Below are positions 18,715-27,400 of a stretch of DNA of 64,000 bases, in pieces. This stretch comes from JAPLDB01 sp038230515 (GTDB lineage: Bacteria; Bacteroidota; Bacteroidia; AKYH767-A; 2013-40CM-41-45). The stretch spans positions 156,257 through 220,256 of the forward strand of contig JBBRND010000002.1 of the NCBI GenBank assembly GCA_038230515.1, given 5' to 3'. A program made the position numbers and the translations under genes. Position 1 is the stretch's first letter; the number at the start of each line of letters is the position of its first letter. The notes under the pieces are model-generated. The model made no database searches, was not told where the DNA came from, and saw only the letters and a list, made by a program, of their open reading frames with translations.

Positions 18715-19242
18715 ATGGCAATTCAACGCGCATTCAATTTCAAAAAATGGATCAGTGATAACCGTCATCTTCTTAAACCGCCTGTGGGTAATCAGCAGGT
18801 ATACAAGGGAAACGATGACTTTATTGTAATGGTTGTGGGTGGTCCTAACTCACGCAAGGACTATCACTATAACGAAGGCGAAGAATTTTATTACCAGATG
18901 GAAGGAAATATTGTGGTGAAAATTATTGAAGACGGAAAACCCGTTGACATTCCAATTAACGAAGGAGATATTTTTCTACTCCCTCCGCGCACCCCGCATT
19001 CACCGCAGCGTCCGGCAGGAACAGTGGGAATGGTCGTAGAATTGTATCGCCACGAAAAAGAAATGGACGGATGTTTCTGGTTTTGCGAAAAGTGCGGGAA
19101 CGAACTTCACAAGGAATATTTTCCGCTCACAAATATTGTAACTGAGCTTCCAAGAATTTTTGACAAATTCTATTCTAATCTTGATCAGCGCACCTGCAAG
19201 AATTGCGGAACAGTGATGGAGCCGCCAGCAAAACTTGTCTAA
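18715..19242 (+). CDS. nbaC: 3-hydroxyanthranilate 3,4-dioxygenase
   Basis: 175 residues from ATG 18715. A cupin Fe(II) dioxygenase that opens 3-hydroxyanthranilate to 2-amino-3-carboxymuconate semialdehyde (ACMS). The start FNFKKWISDNRHLLKPPVGN, the metal region DYHYNEGEEFYYQMEGN and the PPRTPHSPQRP segment match the family closely. The C terminus has two CxxC pairs (CEKCGNE and CKNCGT), the rubredoxin-like site found in bacterial enzymes. Followed after 93 bases by the gene for the next enzyme, ACMS decarboxylase, so the two form a pathway unit. Confidence 0.95.
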   Translation: MAIQRAFNFKKWISDNRHLLKPPVGNQQVYKGNDDFIVMVVGGPNSRKDYHYNEGEEFYYQMEGNIVVKIIEDGKPVDIPINEGDIFLLPPRTPHSPQRPAGTVGMVVELYRHEKEMDGCFWFCEKCGNELHKEYFPLTNIVTELPRIFDKFYSNLDQRTCKNCGTVMEPPAKLV

Positions 19243-19335
19243 TTGAAATTTGAAAATGATTTGAGGAGGTCTTATTTTCAAAAACTCCTTGGTTATTTCG
19301 GGTCAATGATTCGCTAAAGCACGCACTATTTTTTT

Positions 19336-20346
19336 ATGTTTAAGATAGACATACACAATCACATTATCCCCGAACGAATGCCCGACTGGGTAAAAAAGTT
19401 CGGCTATGACGGGTTCATTCATCTCGATCATCACAAACATTGCCGTGCGCGAATGATGGTTGGCGATAAATTTTTTCGCGAAGTAGAAAGCAATTGCTGG
19501 GATGCAGAAGTCCGTATGAAGGAATGTGATGATCACGGAGTACACGTGCAGGTGTTGAGTACAATTCCTGTTATGTTTTCCTATTGGGCAAAGCCGCAAG
19601 ATTGTCTCGATGTTTCAAAATTTCTGAATGATCACATTGCGGAAATTGTGAGTCGTTACCCAAAAAGATTTGTCGGACTTGGAACAATACCGATGCAGGA
19701 TCCGGATCTTGCTATTCAGGAATTGGAGCGCTGCATGAAAATAGGTTTGCGTGGAGTGCAGATCGGCTCGCACGTTGTGGACGACTGGAATCTCGGATCA
19801 CCAGCATTGTTGCCGGTGTTCGAAGCAGCTTCAAGATTAAATACTTCAGTTTTTATTCACCCATGGGATATGGCAGGGCAGGAGAGAATGCAGCGGTACT
19901 GGTTACCGTGGCTTCTCGGAATGCCAACTGAAACTGCACTTGCGGTTTGTTCGATGATTTTTGGTGGAGTGTTTGAAAAACTTCCTACACTTCGCGTTGC
20001 ATTTGCACATGGAGGAGGAACATTTCCAAGTTTGATTGGAAGAATAGAACATGGTTTCGAAAGCCGCCCTGATCTTGTTGCAATTCACAACAATGAAAAC
20101 CCGCGATCGTACATCGGCAAATTTTTTATTGATTCACTCGTTCACGATCCCAAGGTGCTTGATTACTTAGTTAAATTTATGGGAGCGAACCGCATTGCTC
20201 TTGGAAGCGATTATCCTTTCCCCCTTGGAGAAAACAATCCCGGTAAGCTGATTGAGAGCATGCCTTATGATAATACAACCAAAGAACTTCTGCTCAGCGG
20301 CTCCGCACTTGAATGGTTAAACATGGAAAAGAAATTTTTTCAGTGA
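19336..20346 (+). CDS. 2-amino-3-carboxymuconate-6-semialdehyde decarboxylase (ACMSD), amidohydrolase family
   Basis: 336 residues. Decarboxylates the unstable product of the preceding dioxygenase, diverting tryptophan-derived carbon away from quinolinate/NAD synthesis. Metal ligands of the amidohydrolase barrel are visible: HNH in DIHNHIIPE at the N terminus, HPWD (about residue 175), HGGG (about 223) and SDYPF (about 293). The segments PMQDPDLAIQELER and GLRGVQIGSHV are typical of ACMSD. The stop TGA overlaps the GTG start of the DUF1223 gene. Confidence 0.93.
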   Translation: MFKIDIHNHIIPERMPDWVKKFGYDGFIHLDHHKHCRARMMVGDKFFREVESNCWDAEVRMKECDDHGVHVQVLSTIPVMFSYWAKPQDCLDVSKFLNDHIAEIVSRYPKRFVGLGTIPMQDPDLAIQELERCMKIGLRGVQIGSHVVDDWNLGSPALLPVFEAASRLNTSVFIHPWDMAGQERMQRYWLPWLLGMPTETALAVCSMIFGGVFEKLPTLRVAFAHGGGTFPSLIGRIEHGFESRPDLVAIHNNENPRSYIGKFFIDSLVHDPKVLDYLVKFMGANRIALGSDYPFPLGENNPGKLIESMPYDNTTKELLLSGSALEWLNMEKKFFQ

Positions 20347-21077
20347 GAATAAAAATTATTTTCATTCTTGTTTTTATTTCAACTTTTGGAATAAAATTTT
20401 CAATTGCTCAGAAGCCGTTTGCGCTGGTTGAACTTTTCACGAGCGAAGGATGCAGCAGTTGTCCACCGGCTGAAAAGGTCTTGTCAGATATAAAAACGGA
20501 CGCAGAAAAGAATCATAAAAATATTTTTTGCCTGGAATATCACGTGGATTATTGGAATCGACTTGGCTGGAAAGATCCATTCAGTAGCTTTCAGTATACG
20601 AACAGGCAGAAAAATTATTGCAGTGTGCTCAATGAAGAGAGTATCTACACTCCAATGATGATTGTAAACGGAACGGAATCTTTTACAGGATCAAATTCTG
20701 AAAAGGCAAAATCAGCAATTGCATCTGCACTTAAAGACGAACCATCCATTGAGCTCATCGCAAGGATTGATTCGATTATGAATGATACCGCATTCGTGTA
20801 TTGTCAATCTTCAAAGACGGATAAAAATTTTTTTCTCCGTCTTGTTATCACTCAGAATAAACTTGTTTCTAAAATCGGTAAAGGAGAAAATTCAGGAAAG
20901 ACGCTGAATCACGAAGGAGTGTTGCGCGTTTTCTTTTCAAGTGAAATGAGAAATAATTCTTCCCAAGTGAAAATCCCTCTGAAAAAATTTCTTCCGAATA
21001 AAAATTGTGAGTTGATTGGTTTTATTCAGCACAAACAAACGATGAAAATACTTGCTGCTACTGCGATAAACTTTTAG
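20343..21077 (+). CDS. DUF1223 thioredoxin-like exported protein
   Basis: 244 residues if started at GTG 20343, which overlaps the ACMSD stop as GTGA. This start puts a signal peptide right at the N terminus (RIKIIFILVFISTFGIKFS, then AQ). A start 10 codons earlier at 20313 would lie inside ACMSD and precede the signal with polar residues. The mature part begins FALVELFTSEGCSSCPPAEK, the CxxC hallmark of DUF1223, followed by the family segment EYHVDYWNRLGWKDPFSS. Family function is unknown; a thioredoxin-like redox role in the envelope is plausible. The overlap suggests translational coupling with the kynurenine genes. Confidence 0.85.
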   Translation: MRIKIIFILVFISTFGIKFSIAQKPFALVELFTSEGCSSCPPAEKVLSDIKTDAEKNHKNIFCLEYHVDYWNRLGWKDPFSSFQYTNRQKNYCSVLNEESIYTPMMIVNGTESFTGSNSEKAKSAIASALKDEPSIELIARIDSIMNDTAFVYCQSSKTDKNFFLRLVITQNKLVSKIGKGENSGKTLNHEGVLRVFFSSEMRNNSSQVKIPLKKFLPNKNCELIGFIQHKQTMKILAATAINF

Positions 21078-21222
21078 GATATATTTAGTAGTATTTTGTT
21101 TCATTCCAGATCCTAAATTTACACCCGCATTCGGATTACTTTGGTAGCGTTGCTTGTTTAGCAAGCAGGAAGATTCAAATTCTAGCTACCTTTACTTAAC
21201 GTTCGTTAAAATTAATTATCAA

Positions 21223-21900
21223 ATGAAAATTCTTATTGTAGAAGACGAAAAAGATTTATTAAACGCCATGGTGGATTATCTTCATCAAAGCGGAATGACT
21301 TGTGAGAAGGCATCTACGCTTGAAGAAGCGCTCGAGCGAATTGACTTATACGATTATGATGGCATTATTCTCGACATCGGCTTGCCTGATGGAAGCGGAT
21401 TAAAAGTGATCGAGGAAATGAAAAAGAAAAATCATCAGACTGGCATTTTAATTGTGTCAGCAAAAAACTCCCTTGACGATCGCCTTGCAGGTCTTAATAT
21501 CGGGGCAGATGATTACATCATCAAACCATTTCACATGCCCGAACTTGTTGCGAGAATAAAATCTGTTTTCCGCAGAAGATCTTTCCAAGGAAAAAAAGAA
21601 CTGGTGATGAATGAACTTCGTGTAATTCCTGATGAGATGATGTTCTTTGTGAATGACAAACAGGTGCCTCTCACAAAAACAGAACACGATCTTTTAATGT
21701 TTCTTTTGAGCAACTCAAATAAAGTGCTCACTAAAGAGTCAATAGCGGAACATCTTTGGGGCGACCATGCAGACATGGCTGACTCGTTTGATTTTATTTA
21801 CAGTCATATTAAAAATCTTCGCAAAAAAATTATTGATCACGGAGGACGCGACTACGTGAAATCCGTTTACGGAGTAGGCTACAAATTTCATAGTGAATGA
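21223..21900 (+). CDS. OmpR-family response regulator
   Basis: 225 residues from ATG 21223 (MKILIVEDEKDLLNAM). Receiver domain with acidic pair in VEDE, phospho-acceptor D51 (GIILDIGLPDG) and the Lys in YIIKPF; C-terminal winged helix (about 130-225) with LTKTEHDLLMFLLSN and RKKIIDHGGRDYVKSVYGVGYKF. An earlier in-frame start (21154) adds an unconserved leader. The stop overlaps the kinase start as ATGA, so the pair is cotranslated. Target genes unknown. Confidence 0.93.
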   Translation: MKILIVEDEKDLLNAMVDYLHQSGMTCEKASTLEEALERIDLYDYDGIILDIGLPDGSGLKVIEEMKKKNHQTGILIVSAKNSLDDRLAGLNIGADDYIIKPFHMPELVARIKSVFRRRSFQGKKELVMNELRVIPDEMMFFVNDKQVPLTKTEHDLLMFLLSNSNKVLTKESIAEHLWGDHADMADSFDFIYSHIKNLRKKIIDHGGRDYVKSVYGVGYKFHSE

Positions 21901-23180
21901 AGTTACTGAACGTAACCAACCGGTATTACATCATCATTGCTGTGGCACTTGTGCTGATTGGTTGCGGCTTTCTTACCTACCGTCTTCTTTATCTCTTCGA
22001 TAGGGAAATTACTCAGCACATGCTTTTGGAAAAGCAAGTGATTGACCAACAACTCTACGAGGAGAAGAAGTTGCAGCACATGAGTTTCAAGTTCGGAGAT
22101 CACATAGAAGTGCAACCGATAGACAAATTCACCACATTTCGAATACATGTTAATGATACCGAAATGTTCGACCCTCTAAAAAAGGAAGTAGTCGCTTTTC
22201 GTATTCTCTCCTACGAACAACAGATTGACAGCACCGGTTACCGAATAAAAATCCGCAGGAGGCTAACAGAAGATCAGGATGTTTTGTATGGTGTACTCGT
22301 TGCAGTAGTTCTTATCGGATTGGATGTGGTGATTTCATTTTATTTTCTCAACCGATGGTTCTCCAGAAAAATATGGGCACCGTTTTATGCTGCATTGAAC
22401 CTTTTGAAAAATTTCGATTTGAGAAAAGAGGGAAAGCCGCGGTTTAGATCGAGTGCAATTGAAGAATTTAACAGGATGAATAATGAACTCCGCAAACTGA
22501 CTGATAAAGTAACGAGTGATTATCACAATCTCAAAGAATTTACCGAAAACATGTCACATGAAACACAGACACCACTTGCTATTATTCACTCGCGACTGGA
22601 TGTATTGATGCAGGCAGAAAATTTAACAGAGCAGCAGCAAGAGCACATCCGCACAACACTTGATGCGGTGAACCGTCTTTCCAAAATGAACAAGGGGTTG
22701 ACACTACTTGCAAAGATTGACAACAATCAGTTTTTGGATGAAAAAGAATTCAGCATTGCTGAAGTGATTGAAAAACATCTTTCACAACTTGATATTTTTA
22801 TCGAGACAAGGGAAATTCGTGTAATAAAAAACCTGAGTCCACGCATTCGCGTAACCATGAATGTAAATCTCGCTGATGTTCTGCTGACAAATCTTTTATC
22901 AAACGCAATCAAGTATAATGTGGATAAAGGAATCCTGAAAGTCGCGCTCGATGAAAAAACACTCGTTATCTCTAATACTGGAGATGCACCACTTCTTTCC
23001 TCCGAACAGATTTTTGAGCGCTTTAAACGGGGAGGTGAAAAAATTGACTCCACCGGATTGGGAATGGCAATTGTGAAAAAAATATGTGATTTCAACGGAC
23101 TGGAAATATCACACAATTATTATGAGCACCTGCATTCATTTACAGTAAAACTCAACTCCGATAAAGTGAAACTAACTTAG
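21897..23180 (+). CDS. Sensor histidine kinase (partner of the OmpR-type regulator)
   Basis: 427 residues. Two membrane segments (about 10-32 and 124-148) bracket a short periplasmic domain. HisKA box ENMSHETQTPLAII has the phosphorylated His near residue 219; the usual 'SHELRTPL' appears as SHETQTPL. The ATPase part has the N box NLLSNAIKYNV and the G box TGLGMAIVKKI; the G1 region reads ISNTGDAP. It begins within the stop of the regulator gene. The signal is unknown. Confidence 0.92.
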   Translation: MKLLNVTNRYYIIIAVALVLIGCGFLTYRLLYLFDREITQHMLLEKQVIDQQLYEEKKLQHMSFKFGDHIEVQPIDKFTTFRIHVNDTEMFDPLKKEVVAFRILSYEQQIDSTGYRIKIRRRLTEDQDVLYGVLVAVVLIGLDVVISFYFLNRWFSRKIWAPFYAALNLLKNFDLRKEGKPRFRSSAIEEFNRMNNELRKLTDKVTSDYHNLKEFTENMSHETQTPLAIIHSRLDVLMQAENLTEQQQEHIRTTLDAVNRLSKMNKGLTLLAKIDNNQFLDEKEFSIAEVIEKHLSQLDIFIETREIRVIKNLSPRIRVTMNVNLADVLLTNLLSNAIKYNVDKGILKVALDEKTLVISNTGDAPLLSSEQIFERFKRGGEKIDSTGLGMAIVKKICDFNGLEISHNYYEHLHSFTVKLNSDKVKLT

Positions 23181-23206
23181 TGAAAATGCGTGCGGCAAAA
23201 AATCGG

Positions 23207-23238
23207 TTTGCTTCGGGCGCTTTAATGTTCTACTTTTG
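23207..23238 (+). promoter_or_regulatory. Bacteroidota-type promoter for tatA
   Basis: TTTG at 23207-23210 and TACTTTTG at 23231-23238 are separated by exactly 20 bases, the canonical Bacteroidota sigma-ABfr layout. The tatA ATG follows 45 bases later. This is the best full promoter match seen in the window. Confidence 0.6.
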
Positions 23239-23283
23239 ATCCCACAATCGGCAACTGAAGCGGTTGCTAAAAATCTAATCAAA

Positions 23284-23469
23284 ATGTTTCTTCAAATTAT
23301 TCTCGGAATCTTAGGCGCACAGGAAATCATCATTCTGGCGCTCGTTATTCTTTTATTTTTCGGTGGAAAAAAAATTCCTGAACTGATGAAGGGATTAGGC
23401 AAAGGCATCAAAGAATTTAAAGATGCAAGCAACGGAGTTGAAAACGAAAAACCTGAAGAGAAAAAATAA
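23284..23469 (+). CDS. tatA: Twin-arginine translocase subunit TatA/TatE family
   Basis: 61 residues from ATG 23284. One N-terminal membrane helix (LQIILGILGAQEIIILALVIL) is followed by the FFGGKKIPELMKGLGKGIKEFK hinge and amphipathic helix that define TatA, and a charged tail (EKPEEKK). It forms the variable pore of the Tat export pathway. A longer in-frame start at 23236 overlaps the promoter. No tatC gene is in the window, so the partner is elsewhere. Confidence 0.93.
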   Translation: MFLQIILGILGAQEIIILALVILLFFGGKKIPELMKGLGKGIKEFKDASNGVENEKPEEKK

Positions 23470-23510
23470 TTTTTCTTCTTCTTTCATTTTCTGGCATAGC
23501 ATTATTCCAT

Positions 23511-23529
23511 AGGCATTTTTTTCATGCCT
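23511..23529. terminator. Possible bidirectional terminator hairpin between convergent genes
   Basis: AGGCAT-TTTTTTC-ATGCCT is a perfect 6-bp stem in the 89-base gap between tatA and the convergent gene at 23559. It is short and weak. Confidence 0.3.
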
Positions 23530-23558
23530 TTGTTCTTGAAAAAAAAATTTACAAGGAC

Positions 23559-23819
23559 TTACTTTGAGCTCCTGATGCGAATGATTTCCTTTACGGAAAT
23601 TGTTTCGCGAACGGGTTCGAGTTCACTCAAGTCATTGGTGTGTACAATGTGAATTAGCCGTCTTCCTTTCTGAACATTCACAAAATAAACCTCCCCGATA
23701 GGAACGCAAGGGGAAATATCTGTTTTGTCAAGAAACAACCAACCGACTTTGCGTTTGTTGTTCCTGAGATAGAGTGTTGAAATTTTGTTGAGGTGCGGAG
23801 TAATTTCTTCAAATCTCAT
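23559..23819 (-). CDS. Hypothetical protein (86 aa)
   Basis: No signal peptide or membrane segment. The sequence is compact and mixed alpha/beta in look (MRFEEITPHLNKISTLYLRN, then KVGWLFLDKTDIS and EVYFVNVQKGRRLIHIVHTND). Family not recognised. It lies 35 bases downstream of the gene at 23855-24169 on the same strand, so the two small genes probably share a transcript. Codon use looks normal for a real gene in this genome. Confidence 0.65.
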   Translation of the reverse strand: MRFEEITPHLNKISTLYLRNNKRKVGWLFLDKTDISPCVPIGEVYFVNVQKGRRLIHIVHTNDLSELEPVRETISVKEIIRIRSSK

Positions 23820-23854
23820 AGTTTTTGTGTTTAATATTTCATGTTAAATTATGT

Positions 23855-24169
23855 TCAGTGTTTAAAATGGTAAATGCTCGAAACAATTTTTTCTTCTATG
23901 ACTTCTTCAGCTTCTTCCGTTTTGCTTTTTCCATCAATCGTTGCAGTTACATCCACGCGCGTAAAGCCCTTATCCAAACTGGATATCCGGAACAGCACAT
24001 GCTGTGGTTGCCGAAACCATTTGCCATTGCGGTACGCAAGTACAATGGTTCCTTTTAAATCTATTTTTTCGATTTCGTATCCTTGCTTCTTCAGCAAGTT
24101 CTTCAACAACTGAATTACTTCAGGTACGGAGCAATTCAACAAAGCGGTTTCCATAGCCATAACAATCAA
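23855..24169 (-). CDS. Hypothetical protein (104 aa)
   Basis: No signal peptide. Reads METALLNCSVPEVIQLLKNLLKKQGYEIEKIDLKGTI..., with an amphipathic N-terminal helix and a beta-rich second half (KWFRQPQHVLFRISSLDKG, TRVDVTATIDG). An internal start at the second or third Met (MAMET, METAL) is equally likely. Resembles small conserved proteins of unknown function; not assigned. First gene of a two-gene unit with 23559-23819. Confidence 0.6.
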   Translation of the reverse strand: MIVMAMETALLNCSVPEVIQLLKNLLKKQGYEIEKIDLKGTIVLAYRNGKWFRQPQHVLFRISSLDKGFTRVDVTATIDGKSKTEEAEEVIEEKIVSSIYHFKH

Positions 24170-24247
24170 GTTAACGATGAGTGAAATTAAGCCGCGAAAA
24201 CTTCTAGCTATACGACTGCGTGAAGGTTGGTTGGTAGTGCAGTCCTT

Positions 24248-24272
24248 AACCGGAGTTTACGGGACTCCGGTT
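24248..24272. repeat. Perfect 9-bp inverted repeat (hairpin)
   Basis: AACCGGAGT and ACTCCGGTT are exact reverse complements with a 7-base loop. No T-run follows on either strand, so it is not a typical terminator. It could be an operator, an RNA structure or a repeat remnant. Confidence 0.5.
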
Positions 24273-24542
24273 GTTGAGGTTGGTCAGAAAGACAATGCAA
24301 ACATACTACAATTTTGAAGAATTGGTTCTGATTTTATGCCAATACATGTTTACTGAATATGAACGGGTGTTTTGTTGGGGTGAATGGTTTCCTCCGCTTG
24401 TTGAACATATCGTTTGACTACACCAACAGCAAAAGATTCGTGGCGAACGTAGTTTGATGATGAAATGTGTAAGAATAAGCGGTGATTGCAGGAACTTCAC
24501 AGCGTACTCATCGTAAATTTTAGGAAAACCAAAGGAAGTTTA

Positions 24543-24550
24543 TATTTTTG
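24543..24550 (+). promoter_or_regulatory. Putative -7 box for the transglycosylase
   Basis: TATTTTTG fits TAnnTTTG; ATG 24606 is 55 bases downstream. No good -33 box (TTTA at 24518-24521). Confidence 0.35.
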
Positions 24551-24605
24551 CAGACACGCGAGAAAAATGCTTATGTAGAATTACGATAACCAAAGAAGAA
24601 ACCGG

Positions 24606-26144
24606 ATGAAAAAATCCTTCAATTATATCAAAAAGGCATTGCTGTTAATCGCAGCGATGTTTTTGTTTTTTAAATCCGGCTTCGCGCAGGGCTCGGCTCC
24701 GGCATGTCCAGGAGAAAAGGGTTGCGAGTACGATCCGATTGCTGCCGCGCTCGACAGTTTGGTAAATCTGAATTACATTCAACGCTTAAGTTTTGCCAGT
24801 TCGGGCACTCAGCAAAACACATTTCAACCTTATGAGGTTCCGTCTTACTCAGATGATGTGTATGCAAAGCGCATCGAAAAAATTCAAAGTCCGATTGCAC
24901 TCATATACAATCAGCAGGTGCGGGAGTACATTGAAATGTATGCAATGCGCAAACGCCAACTGACGGAACGCGTAATGGGATTGGCTCAACTCTATTTTCC
25001 GATGTACGAGCAGGTGCTCGATCAAAATGATTTACCGCTAGAGTTTAAATACCTTAGTATTGTTGAATCGGCATTGAACCCGGAAGCAAAGTCAAGAGTG
25101 GGTGCAACTGGGTTGTGGCAGTTTATGCTTCAAACGGGTAAACTCTATAACCTTAAAGTGAATTCTTACATTGATGAGCGCAGAGATCCGATGAAGAGTA
25201 CACAGGCAGCGTGTGAGTACTTTAAAAACATGTACAGCATTTATCATGACTGGTTGCTGGTGATTGCCTCGTATAACTGTGGTGCAGGAAACGTGAACAA
25301 AGCGATTGCACGTTCAGGCGGCAAAACAAATTTCTGGGAGATCAGTAAATACTTACCTCGCGAAACGCGCGGTTATGTGCCGGCTTTTATTGCTGTTACT
25401 TACCTGATGAATTATTCTGCAGAACATAACCTGTTAGCAGTACCCCCTGTTATTTCTTTTTACGAAGCCGATACTGTTCTTGTTGACCAACAGGTTTCAT
25501 TGCGCGATGTGGCAGAGGTTATTGATGTGCCTCTTGATTTGCTTACTTACCTGAATCCTCTTTACAAGCGCGGAATAATTCCCGATGCTGATGAGCCACA
25601 GGTATTACGTTTACCAACAAATAAGATCAATACATATATTGCAAACTCGGATAAACTCTTTGCTTCGGACACTCAACCAGACTTTACAGCGAATGATGAG
25701 TCTCCACTGCACGACTACATTACCAAGCAGGTAAAAAAATATTATACCGTTAAGAATGGCGAGCATCTGTATTCCATCGCTGATAAATACAACTGCACCA
25801 TCAACGATTTGAAACGCTGGAATAAATTCAAAGGAACCAAGGTTTACAAAGGTCAACGACTGGTGGTTTATGTAGAGGTAAAACAAAAAGCCGAGCCCAG
25901 AGCACAGATGGTAAAAAAACCGGCACGCGCTACAGTTGCTGATACAAGCGCCAATGCGTCCCTGGATACTGATGCTCCTCAACCTGGAAAATACATCTGG
26001 CACATTGTGCAAAAGGGCGACACGCTTTTCAGTATTGCAAAACGTTACGAAGGTTCATCAGTGGAGCAAATTAAATCCATGAACAACCTCGACTCGAACG
26101 AACTGAAGCCAGGCACGAAGTTGCGCGTGAAGGTGAGCGGCTGA
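24606..26144 (+). CDS. MltD-like lytic transglycosylase with two LysM domains
   Basis: 512 residues. Signal peptide (about 1-27, ending FAQG). SLT catalytic domain about 130-290: catalytic Glu in LEFKYLSIVESALNPEAKS, then GATGLWQFM and ASYNCGAGNVNKAI, all family hallmarks. Two LysM peptidoglycan-binding modules follow: KYYTVKNGEHLYSIADKYN (about 378-422) and YIWHIVQKGDTLFSIAKRY (about 462-508), joined by a Lys/Ala-rich linker. It cleaves peptidoglycan glycan strands to anhydromuropeptides in the periplasm. Monocistronic or followed by the small basic gene 61 bases downstream. Confidence 0.93.
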   Translation: MKKSFNYIKKALLLIAAMFLFFKSGFAQGSAPACPGEKGCEYDPIAAALDSLVNLNYIQRLSFASSGTQQNTFQPYEVPSYSDDVYAKRIEKIQSPIALIYNQQVREYIEMYAMRKRQLTERVMGLAQLYFPMYEQVLDQNDLPLEFKYLSIVESALNPEAKSRVGATGLWQFMLQTGKLYNLKVNSYIDERRDPMKSTQAACEYFKNMYSIYHDWLLVIASYNCGAGNVNKAIARSGGKTNFWEISKYLPRETRGYVPAFIAVTYLMNYSAEHNLLAVPPVISFYEADTVLVDQQVSLRDVAEVIDVPLDLLTYLNPLYKRGIIPDADEPQVLRLPTNKINTYIANSDKLFASDTQPDFTANDESPLHDYITKQVKKYYTVKNGEHLYSIADKYNCTINDLKRWNKFKGTKVYKGQRLVVYVEVKQKAEPRAQMVKKPARATVADTSANASLDTDAPQPGKYIWHIVQKGDTLFSIAKRYEGSSVEQIKSMNNLDSNELKPGTKLRVKVSG

Positions 26145-26205
26145 ATGATTGGGCAAGAGGCAATTGCTTCATTCGTAAATTTGCAAGCATTCCCTTTTCG
26201 CACCC

Positions 26206-26379
26206 ATGAATAAGAAAAAACAATCTTCCTTCAATGCCGCCAAACGTTTGCAGCGCAAGCTCGCTATGCAGGCAGGTTTTTATGACGGCCGCTTTAAAGA
26301 AAAAGTAGTGAAGGATAAGAAGAAGGAATATTCACGAAAGCTGGCGAGGAAAAAAGTGAATCTCAATAAGGCAGATTAG
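26206..26379 (+). CDS. Small basic protein (57 aa)
   Basis: ATG 26206 to TAG 26379 encodes MNKKKQSSFNAAKRLQRKL... ending KVNLNKAD. About a third of the residues are Lys or Arg, and no membrane segment is present. The look is that of a small nucleic-acid- or ribosome-associated protein, but the family is not recognised. A -7-like TAAATTTG (26176-26183) lies 22 bases upstream. Support: good start context, consistent basic composition, and a position between two genes of the same strand. Confidence 0.6.
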   Translation: MNKKKQSSFNAAKRLQRKLAMQAGFYDGRFKEKVVKDKKKEYSRKLARKKVNLNKAD

Positions 26380-26428
26380 CCAAATTAGATTTGTCTGTTA
26401 GCGGTGTATTCGTTTCTTTTGTACAAAC

Positions 26429-27352
26429 ATGCGCTGCATGAAAATTATTCTCCGGTCTGTTTTTTTAGTTTCAATTTTACTTTTCTCTTTTTCAGTTTCT
26501 GCGAATGAAGCGGATTCGCTGCGGCAGGTTATTCAAAGATTGCAATCGCAGGCAGCAGGACAGGGCGGAATTGGAAGTGATGTGGTGAAGGTGGCGCTGT
26601 TCAGTTTGCTGCCATTTGTAGTTGCGTTTTCATTTATCGTATTTATTTTTTACCGCAACAAGCGCGAAGCCGGCTTTAAACAGCAGGAAGCCGAACTGAA
26701 ACACCAGGTGGCTGAAGTAGAAATGAAAGCGCTGCGCGCACAAATAAATCCACATTTTATTTTTAACTGCCTTAACTCTGTTCACCGGTTTATGGAATCG
26801 GATAAACTTAAGGAAGCCGGAGAGTATCTCATAAAATTTTCGAACCTGATTCGCATGGTGCTTGAAAACTCAATGCACCGTGAGGTTTCATTGGCTGATG
26901 ATCTTTTTGCGCTGCGGCTGTATATTGAAATGGAGCAGTTGCGCATGAATTACAATTTTGATTACGTGCTGAAGGTGGAGCCGTCTCTTGATCTTGATCA
27001 TACGCTTGTGCCGCCACACATTGTGCAGCCGTTTGTGGAGAACAGCATCTGGCATGGGCTTAATAATAAACCGGAGCAGGGCACGCTTACCGTTGCCATT
27101 ACGCGCGAAGGAGACATGCTTAAGTATTGTGTGGAAGATGACGGTGTAAAACAAAAACTGGCTGATGCAGTGCTGGTAAATAATGTGAAGAAAAAATCGC
27201 TGGGCATGAGTTTGACCAAGGAGCGCCTCGAAGTTCTTAATCAAACCAAGGGAAGCAAAGCGGGATTTACGGTGCATGATATTATGGACGAACAACATCG
27301 CTACAAAGGCAAGCGGGTGGAATTAATGCTGCCGTTTGTGAGTGAGATTTAA
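26429..27352 (+). CDS. LytS/YehU-type sensor histidine kinase
   Basis: 307 residues; a start at 26438 (MKIILRSV) is also possible. Signal-like N terminus, then one clear membrane helix (about 50-75, VALFSLLPFVVAFSFIVFIFY), a coiled-coil (QQEAELKHQVAEVEMKALRAQ) and the His_kinase (PF06580) box QINPHFIFNCLNSVH, with a HATPase part (PHIVQPFVENSIWHGL, the N box). The glycine box is weak (KKKSLGMSLTKERL). It lacks large input domains. The LytTR regulator follows after 48 bases and is the likely partner. Confidence 0.92.
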   Translation: MRCMKIILRSVFLVSILLFSFSVSANEADSLRQVIQRLQSQAAGQGGIGSDVVKVALFSLLPFVVAFSFIVFIFYRNKREAGFKQQEAELKHQVAEVEMKALRAQINPHFIFNCLNSVHRFMESDKLKEAGEYLIKFSNLIRMVLENSMHREVSLADDLFALRLYIEMEQLRMNYNFDYVLKVEPSLDLDHTLVPPHIVQPFVENSIWHGLNNKPEQGTLTVAITREGDMLKYCVEDDGVKQKLADAVLVNNVKKKSLGMSLTKERLEVLNQTKGSKAGFTVHDIMDEQHRYKGKRVELMLPFVSEI

Positions 27353-27400
27353 CCGCAGATGTTGAATCATAGCTATTCAATTTTCACTATTCAATAATTT

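Larger units (their letters stand above)
24170..24605. other. Intergenic region, 436 bases, no gene seen
   Basis: Divergent gap between the hypothetical gene pair and the transglycosylase. No convincing small coding region or tRNA was found. It contains a perfect GC-rich hairpin (24248-24272) and a -7 box for the transglycosylase (24543-24550). Confidence 0.6.

Noticed and set aside
21066..21114. Terminator after the DUF1223 gene (TTTAGGAT ... ATCCTAAA)
   Set aside because: Arms pair, but the loop is over 30 bases and there is no T-tail.
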